Assembly (NCBI GenBank): GCA_009733775.1
Contig: WOGZ01000172.1
Span: forward strand, 1-64,000
Source of the DNA: Alectoria sarmentosa
Lineage: Eukaryota > Ascomycota > Lecanoromycetes > Lecanorales > Parmeliaceae
Direction of reading: 5' to 3'
DNA length: 64,000 nt
Made by a program: the position numbers and the translations under genes. Numbering within the stretch: position 1 is the stretch's first letter; every line of letters starts with the position of its first letter. Below, one piece after another: positions 55,891 through 64,000 of the stretch. The notes beneath the pieces were generated by a model. The model saw nothing but the letters and a program-made list of their open reading frames with translations. It was not told the DNA's origin and did not search any database.

Positions 55891-56179
55891 AAATGCTCTT
55901 TTCAAGCTTCTTTATAAACGAAAAAAGAAATATAAAATTAATGAATTTAACGTGTTTAACGAAATTAATGTTAATGTTTTTATTTTGATGAAAATATTTA
56001 AAAATTATTAATTTAAATTTAAAGAAGCGTATAAAAAGGATAAAAAATGATTTAAAATTTATAAATTCTTATTGCGAAAAAGAAATCGTTTTTTGAAAAA
56101 TGAAAAATTCGTGAAAATAATGAAATTTTTAAATATTCAATTCGTATAATAAAAAAAGCTCGTTTATTATCGCGATTTA

Positions 56180-57240
56180 TTCAATTTTAAAAAACGTTTT
56201 TATATTCCCAAAAGCATAAAACAAAAAATGTTCGAATTGATATATAATTTTCAAAGTCACGATGATTTTTATAAAATTTATAAACGAATCGTCGAAAATT
56301 ATTATATGAGACATTTGATTTAAAGACTTAAAAGATATATATTATATTATTCGCAATGTCAACTGAATTAAATTATTAAACACGCGTTTTATGAATCTTT
56401 AAAGTCGATAATAACTTCGTTTATAAGTTTTTATACGATTATAATAAATTTTATTTTGATTCTTTCTTCTTTAAAAAACGAAAATAACGTTTTAATAAAT
56501 ATAATATATAAATTTTCGAAAAGAATAACGAGCGTTATTGAAAAAATAATTTAAAACGTAATAAAATAAATGATAACGTTATTGAAAGTTTTTGCGAATT
56601 GAGAAATTTCGCGAATTATTATCTCGAATCGCGATTCGAAATTTCTTTTTAATTTTTAAAAAATCATTTTCATTGTTTTAAAAATTAAATTAATGATTTT
56701 TATAATTTATTATTTATAAATTGACGGGCAATTTAAGAGAATTAATCAAATTATGAAAATTATATTACGCTTTTATATTATCTATTATTTTGACATTTTA
56801 TAAAATAAATTTTTCATTATTTTAAAAAAAATCTTAAATAATTTAATTAATGTTTCGATAAAAAAGATTATTAATGAAATCGTTTATGAAATGAAATTAA
56901 ATAATGAAATAAATGTTAATAACGTCGTTGTTAAAAGGTAGATCGATATGATTGATAATAAAAATTAAAATCGTTAAAAAACTATCAACTTTCTTACTTT
57001 CGTTATCGCGAAAATGAAAATCAAATATAATAAAGAATATAAATCTTTGATTATAAAACTTAATAATAAAATATACGTAAAACTTTATTATGAATATAAA
57101 CTTTTTAAATTGAAAAATATTAAATTATTCAATTAAAGAACGAGGTTTTTTCGAACCTTTAAATAATAAAAAAATCTAACTTATGAGTTAAAACTTTCGA
57201 AGATTTAAAAGATTTATTCAATTTTCTCGATTATTATGTT
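56180..57240 (+). pseudogene. Gypsy integrase relic
   Basis: The order is clear: the zinc-binding domain (SHDDFYKIYKRIVENYYMRHL, then YYSQCQLN where the first Cys of the CxxC is Tyr), the catalytic core beginning TIIINFILIL with Asn at 56,447-56,449 in place of the first Asp, then YKFSKRIT, and RIIISNRDSKF with Asn at 56,627-56,629 in place of the second Asp. A C-terminal domain (YVKLYYEYKLFKLKN, then YELKLSKIYKIYSIFS) follows at about 57,010-57,235. A chromodomain may follow at 57,370-57,520, but it is not certain. Confidence 0.8.
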
Positions 57241-59569
57241 CAAACTCGCATAAAAAAAAAGATTTATATTAAAAATTGAAAAAAGAAAAATAAAAATTAA
57301 TAATCGATGAGAATAAATCAATGATCAAAAATAAACATAAAATTAAAAAACTTATTGATCGACAAAAAATTCATTCGCGAAATAAGAATTCACGTCAAAA
57401 AAAAAGATCGTATAATATCTAATAAAATGAAAAAATTGAAAATCGATTTATAATGTTTAATATAATGTAAAAAATTTCGATAAAACGAAAAAGTTTATAA
57501 AGAAATACGATCGAAAATATAAAAAGATTTTGATAAAAAAATTTCGAAAAAAAAGAGGTAAAAATTCTTTAAAAAAATATCGAAAGAAATATCGAAATTA
57601 TAAAATCTTAATTTTTTTTCGTCAAATTAAACGTTAAAGAAAATAATGAGAATTTATAAATTTAAATTCTTATAAATAAAAAGATGAGGTTTTCAATTAC
57701 GAAAATTTATTTAATATATATATTATTATTACTTAAATAATGCTCGAAATCGAAAAATTTTTATTTTGAAAATTAATATCTTTTCATTTCGCAATTCACC
57801 TCACTTTTTTTTTGATAAACACATTTTATATAATTTATATTTTGATTTTATAATCTTATAAATTTAAATTAAAAATATAAAGTTTATTTCAATTTTTCAT
57901 TAATTTTCATTTTGATTAATTTAAATAATAATTTTGAATTGAAACGCAAATAAGATAAATTAAATTTTTTATTAATCGAATATCATTTATAAACATTATA
58001 TTTTAAAATTACAAAAACGCAATTTCAAAAAGCGATAGATTTAAAAGAATTTTTTGTTAATAGACGATTCGTTAAAAAAGAAATAGCGAATCTTATTGCT
58101 TGAAAAATTGTTTTTTGAAATTAAATCAAACGCATTTTAAATCATTATTTTAATTACAAATTTATTTTGAAAGAAATCATTTTTATTATTAATCAAATTA
58201 GATTTGAGTAATAAAAAGATTCGATTATTAATTAATTTTAATATAAAAATATTCTTTTCTTAGTACTGAATTGCAATGCTTGAAAATCGTTTTTCACGTT
58301 TTACATTTTTTCACGCATTGAAAAAATCAAGAATTTAAAACTTTTTTTTTAAAACGATCTTTATAATCGCCTCAATCCGCTTTTTAAATTGTTAATCAAT
58401 ATTCTTTTTTTTATATAACATTAATTACGAAGAAAAATGCATAAACGATTTTTTGACAAAAATTATAACGAAAAATAAAAGAGCGAGGAATAAAAAAAAG
58501 AAGAAAACGATAAAACAAATTCAATTTATAATCTCATAAATGTCAAAGCGATAAATAAGCGAAAATTTAATGATATTAAAATATTATTATGATGAATCGT
58601 TATCGAAGATTAATAAATCTCTAAATAAAGCAAACGTAAATAACACGAAATTGTTTTCATTAATTAATTTAAATCTGTTCGACGTCTGAATAATAAAGAT
58701 TATGAAATCGAATTTAATTAAGATTGAGCGAAAAGTCGCGTATTTCATAATTTTTCATAAATATTTAAATTCTTCTTATTTATATAAGGGAAAAACTTTT
58801 AAAACGCTTAATAATTTTAAAAAGTGATTTTATTAAATGACATTTAAAATTTATCAATTTTTTGACATTGAAGATATAAACGTTAATTAGAAATATAATA
58901 TCGTTTATATCACGAATAATGTGTTATTAAATAAAAATTAAATAATTCATTAAAAATAAAAATGCACGATTTAAAATAATGATTACGATTCGTCGATCGA
59001 GGATTTAAAAATCTCGAACATTAACATTATTAATAAATTAATATTTTATTTAACGAAAGATTTAAATATATTACAAAAAATGTTTTTAAATATTATGATC
59101 AAATTTTCGAGAAATAAGAGAAAAGTCGATATTTTTAATTTAATTTCGAAAGTTAAAAGATTTAAATCGAAATTAAATGTAATTTTTTTATTTAAGATCA
59201 AAAAAAACAATAAGAGAAATAACAATTTCGAAAAAAAAAAGAGCGAATTTATTAAATTCGAAGATATATTATAATAAAATCTCGTCGATAAAAAGAAAAA
59301 GAAATAAAATACTGAATTTGAAATAAATAATATTTTAAAAATTATAATAACTTCGTTATAAATAATCGACTTTAACGACGCGATCGAAAATTTCATAATT
59401 AAAATGAAATTAAGATCGTTAAATTCGAAATTAATTTTCGAAGAATTTATTTTAAAAGATCTTATTTCGAAATTAAAGAATAAGAAAGTTAAATTTAAAA
59501 AAAAATTTCAAATTTTTAAATCGTTAATCGAGAATTTATATAAAGCATTTTTAAAAATAATAGATCACG

Positions 59570-59757
59570 CTCAATAAAAACACTTAGCTTTACGAAATAT
59601 TAAATAAATTTTCGTATTCGAAGATCAAGAATCAAAGTAATCATTACATATTTAATAATATAACTTATTTTTCTATCCTCTTTTATCCTTTTGTTTTCGC
59701 ATATGAGAAAAATCGTTTCGTGATATAAAAATCTCATTTCTATCGAAAATCTTGTCA
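59570..59757 (+). repeat. 3' LTR of the Gypsy element
   Basis: Aligns with 50,326-50,513; the start is approximate because the first 60 bases have diverged. It retains C or G at many positions where the 5' LTR has T or A (for example TTTCGTGAT versus TTTTGTAAT), so it is less mutated. It is followed by AAAAG, the duplicated target. Confidence 0.7.
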
Positions 59758-62700
59758 AAAAGACACGAATAAAAATGATTTTTATTTAAAAAAAAAATCA
59801 TCTACGATAAAGCGTAAAAGATTTATATAAAAAACATCGTGATAATTTCAATCGATCGAGAATTTTAAACGATAAACATAAAAGTTTATAATCTTTATAA
59901 CCTTGAAATTTTTTTTAGATTTATTAAAAAACTTTTTTGTGCGATCTTTTATGATTATAAAATTTTTAATATTTAATTAAATTTTATCGTTTTTTTTAAA
60001 TTTGAGTTCGAATTAATAATATTAATTAATTAATTTTGCGTGTAAAATTTGAATAAAAATTATTTGTTTTTTTAAAAACTTCGTTGATTTTAAGCATTTT
60101 GATTATAAAAGTTTCGATTAATAATCGATCGAATTTATTAATAAACGAAATCGAATTATTATAAAATCTTAAAGATTTAAAATTTAAATGTGAATTTTAT
60201 TCGAAATTAATAAAGAAAAGATTAAATTTAATAATTTTTAATGCGTGATTATTAATAACGAATTTTATAAAAAATAATTATTGAATTTAATCATTTTATA
60301 AAAATGTAACGTAAATTCGAAGATATTATTTTATAATAACATTAATTCGTTTTATTTAATCGTCGATTTCAAAATAAAAAGCGATAAATAAACGTGTTTA
60401 AATATTAACGAATTAACATAATTCGAATTAAAAATTCGATTTAAATTGAATTTTTCGATCGAAAATAATGAAAATTAAAAATTCGAAATTTTTTTAAATT
60501 TAAAAATAAAATGTATAAACGATTAATAAAATATTTATTTTGTTTATAAAAATGTATTTTATTATTTTAAATAAATAATTCATTATTATAAAAATATTAA
60601 TGCATTATAATTTAAAATAATCTTTATTATTAAAAAAGCGATAACAAAATTTATTAAAATGCTTATTCGTCGTCGATCAAATATTTTCAAAAATTTAAAT
60701 AATTTATAATATTTATTTTAAAAGATTTTTAATCGAAAATAATTATAATAGTTTCGAATAAAGCATTTAACATCGTTTAAAAAATCGAATTATTAATAAA
60801 TGCGATAATTTAATTTTTTTCTAATTTGCGAACGCTTATTCGTAAAACTTTAATAAATTTTAAAATTTATTTATTATTTTGATAAATTTGTTCGAGCGCA
60901 ATTTTTAAAATTATAATTTAATTAATTTCATTTTCAAATTTTAATTTTTCGTCGTCGAGCGTATTTTTTGAAATAATTTAATTAATTTTAAAAACATTAA
61001 TAAAAACGAAAAAAATGAACTCAAATTTAAAAATTATTTTTAAAAATTCAAAATTTTGAATATTTAAATTTTTTGATTTTAAAATAATTTATTATTAATA
61101 TTAATATCGATAATTTTTTTCGTTTTTAATTTTTTTTAAAATTTACGAATTAAAACGTTTGCGCGTCAATTTAAATTTTCAAATTTATAAATAATTTTAA
61201 AATTAAATTTAAAAAAAAATTTAAATTAACGCGTTTAATAACGATTAAAAAATTTAATAATTATAAAATATTCGAAATTTTTATAATTAAAAATAAAAAT
61301 AATAAATTATTCGATATTTTTTAATTTTAATTATCATAATTCAAATGCGCGAATAATAATTAAATTTTTTTTATCGTAAATTTCATAATTGCATTTCGCG
61401 AGAAATATCTTAATTAAAAAATAAACGATTAGTTTAAAAATTTCATTTTTATCGCATTAAGATATAACGTTTGCGATTATATAATTCGAAATATTTACTT
61501 TTATTACGATTTATTTTTTCGAATCAAAATGTAATAAAATAAATGTCGAAATGAAAAAGATTTTGAGATTATTAAAAACTTTTTAACATTTTCAAATTCA
61601 TTTAACTTTTTTTTTTAATCAATTGAATTAAAGATTTTATAAATTTAAAAATGTTTCGAATAAAACGTCGATAAAAATTGATAAAATTCAATTTTTTTTA
61701 AACGTTTTTAACGAAATCAAATGTAAATTAATCGAACACGACGAAAATCTTTTTTATATTTATTTAAACATTTTTAATAATAATAATCAAATCGAAATAT
61801 TTGATTTTAATCACATTAAATAAGCATTTTTACACGTCGATTTAAAATCTTATTTTTCGAAAACGTGTTAAAATAAAACGCATATATTTAATGTGTTTAT
61901 TTTTATTTTTATTATAAATTAAACTATCGTCGATATAAACAATGCAAAAATTATCGAAATATTTATATAATATATTATTAATATAATTTTAAAAAATGAA
62001 TAAAACGTTATATAATTCGAAATTTATAATTAAAAATTTATAAAAATTATATTAAATGCGAAAAATAATTTTTCATTTTTCATTTTCGATTATTCGTAAT
62101 TTATTAAATATTATTATAATATTTAAAATTATATAAATTTTTATTCGATAAATGCGCGAAAAGATTTTTGAAATTAAAAACAACGAATATCAATTTTTGA
62201 TAATAATAACGTTAAAAACGCGATAATTTATATAAAAACGAAATTCTTCGTTAAACTTTCGCGTAAAATAAATAAATAACGTGATTAAAAAAGAATTTGA
62301 ATAAATAAATCTCTTAATAAAATTATCGTCGAATTTTTTTTTTAATATCTTAAATTCATCTTGAAATATGTTATATATAAAATCAAAATTTGATTTTTTA
62401 TTAAATATTAATGAAATTTTATAATCGTTAAAACGATAAAAAGAAAATTTATCAATTTTCGTATAAAAAAAATATCGAAAAAATTATAATATTTTGAAAA
62501 TATGATAATGAAAAAATTTAAATAAATTTTTTCATTTAAACTTTTTTCGATATCGTGTATATTCGTTATAAAGAATTAAATTTAAAAATTTTTAACAAAT
62601 TAAGCAAAAAAATAACGTTAATTATATTACTTTTTTAAAAATTTGACGTTGATAATTCTTAAATACGATTATGAAAAGATTTTTTAAATATTTAATTCAA

Positions 62701-64000
62701 CGTCGTAAATTTTGCGTCGTAAATTTTTTTTTCAATTTTTTTTTTTTAAATATTGAGACGTTGAAAATAAAAAATTTAATAAATTTTTTTAAAAAAATCA
62801 TCGAAATTGATTTCTCGTTTTCGAATTTTGATTAATAAATTAATGTGTTTTTTTAAAAAAAAAATTGAATCGAAACGTAATGTTTTTTTTATTTAATTTA
62901 ATTTTATAATCGTATCGAAATTTGAAAAAATAATAATAAAAAACATAATTATTACGAATTATTTAAAATGTTTTAATATTTAAAATGAAATTATTATAAA
63001 AAGAATTATAAATTTAAATTAAATAAATTCATTATCGAATTTTTAAAAAATTTGAAAAATTTCAAACGAAATTAAAAGAATATTATTAATTTATATATAA
63101 AAATAATTAATAAAAGTTTCAATATTAATATTAATATTAAATAAAATTTTAATTAAATATAAAATGTAAATTAAGTTAAAAATATATATGTGAATAAAGT
63201 GTTTTTCGAAATTAAATTTCGATTATTAATATTGTTAAATCGAATAATCGTATACGTTTTATATAAAATATACGTTATCGAGACATTATCTTTAATAAGT
63301 TTTCATAAAAATTATAAAATTTAGATTTAATTAAATTGATTTCGCAGTTATCTCGCTAATGAGAATGTTTGATAAATATATATTTATTTAATATATTTTG
63401 AGATTTTCTTCTGATTCTTAAAAATTAATTTTATCACATAATTTAATCATTGAATTCAATAATAACATTACGTTTTTTATATATATTTATTTATTTGCGT
63501 TTGTTTAGCGACGTAGATAATATGTTTTATAATTTTAATTTTTTAAATCTTTTAAAGAAAAAGGCTTAATGTCGCTGCGATGTCGATTTTATTTGAAAAT
63601 CGAATGTTTAAAATCGAAGATAATCAAGATAGACGTTTAAATAACGTTAATAAATTTCGAGAATTTATTTTTAAAAAAAAAATCAATTTGAAAAAACGTC
63701 TTAAATGTGTTAAAAAAAAATCGATATTTTTAATATAAACGCGAACTTTTTGTGTTGAAAGTTCGCAATAATGAATTTCGTAATAAAAGTTCGTAAAGTA
63801 TCATTAAGAAAGCGTTAATTGTTACGTTTATAATTTTATTTATAATCGAAATGTTAATTATTGCGCTCGCGATTTCGCTTTTAATAAAAATATTTATTTT
63901 TAAAATTAAAATTGTTTATTTTAAAAAATTAAAATTTTATTAAAATAAAAGTGAAGAAAAGCATATACGTTAATTTCGCGATGCGAAAATTATTTTTATC

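Larger units (their letters stand above)
50326..59757 (+). mobile_element. Degenerate full-length Ty3/Gypsy LTR retrotransposon
   Basis: Two related ~188-bp LTRs (50,326-50,513 and about 59,570-59,757) flank 9 kb of internal sequence with the Gypsy order protease, reverse transcriptase, RNase H, integrase on the plus strand. The left LTR starts TGTTATGG and both end in TCA (CTTATCA versus CTTGTCA). Immediately outside both ends is AAAAG (50,321-50,325 and 59,758-59,762), a 5-bp target-site duplication. All domains are broken by stops, and RT, RNase H and integrase have lost catalytic Asp residues, so it is dead. No clear primer-binding site was recognised. Gag would lie in 50,514-53,500, which is not recognisable apart from an 85-codon frame at 51,817-52,074. 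Confidence 0.85.
44370..64000. repeat. Right AT-rich, RIP-like isochore
   Basis: Almost 20 kb of extremely AT-rich sequence, with C and G mostly left in CpG-type contexts. No frame exceeds about 120 codons. It contains a dead Gypsy retrotransposon at 50,326-59,757, a repeat also present in the left block, and unidentified remnants on both sides. From 44,370 to 50,325 the plus strand is T-rich, suggesting that the relic there lies in minus orientation, but no domain was identified. From 59,763 to 64,000 nothing could be named. No intact gene, tRNA or rRNA was seen. Confidence 0.85.

Noticed and set aside
59046..59396. 116-codon minus-strand ORF in the AT block
   Set aside because: Phe/Ile/Leu/Asn-rich product of AT-rich sequence, opposite strand to the retrotransposon, no protein features.
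44370..64000. Mitochondrial DNA insertion or assembly contamination
   Set aside because: The AT-rich sequence shows Gypsy domains with RIP-type changes and retained CpG; no mitochondrial genes were seen.
1..64000. CRISPR arrays, bacterial operons, rRNA genes, telomeric repeats
   Set aside because: None seen; the genome is fungal and no TTAGGG-type array is present.

Overview
The window looks like nuclear DNA of a filamentous ascomycete (Pezizomycotina; a Dothideomycete would fit, but the species cannot be fixed from sequence alone). Supporting signs are short spliceosomal introns (mostly 47-95 nt, GTRNGT donors, YAG acceptors, CTAAC-like branch sites), fungal-type orthologues, and a split base composition: a GC-balanced gene island (about 2,460-44,370) between two very AT-rich blocks (1-2,460 and 44,370-64,000) that read as transposon graveyards mutated by RIP (repeat-induced point mutation).

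Left block: the C-terminal end of a Ty3/Gypsy integrase with a chromodomain whose Trp codons are now stops, a second chromodomain-like relic, and a roughly 230-bp repeat that recurs in the right block. Right block: an almost complete but dead Ty3/Gypsy retrotransposon (50,326-59,757), bounded by two ~188-bp LTRs and a 5-bp AAAAG target duplication, with recognisable protease, reverse transcriptase, RNase H and integrase. Asp-to-Asn changes are seen at the RT active site, in RNase H and twice in integrase. No intact gene was found in either block.

Gene island, left to right: a large secreted Ser/Thr-rich repeat protein with a PAN/Apple-like Cys module (4,485-7,492, minus); a gene-poor stretch with weak ORFs; a small conserved Cys-rich fungal protein with a 5'UTR intron (12,563-12,898); proteasome alpha subunit PRE9 (minus) divergent from an RGG-rich protein; LUC7 (minus) divergent from GPI16; BYE1 (minus) divergent from a ZNF830-like spliceosomal protein; URN1 (minus) and an unknown ORF overlapping its start; the NAD-synthesis enzyme NMNAT (minus, 12 exons) divergent from the HECT ubiquitin ligase UFD4; cytochrome b5; mitochondrial hydroxyacid-oxoacid transhydrogenase; a gamma-glutamylcyclotransferase-like protein; and a cytochrome P450 (minus) at the edge of the right AT block.

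Most of the island is housekeeping: RNA processing and transcription (LUC7, ZNF830-like, URN1, BYE1, RGG protein), protein turnover (PRE9, UFD4), GPI anchoring and redox metabolism. The accessory-looking genes (secreted repeat protein, P450) lie at the two edges next to the RIP-mutated blocks, the usual layout of a two-speed fungal genome. Exon models were built by hand from splice signals and reading phase; every multi-exon model closes to a whole number of codons.
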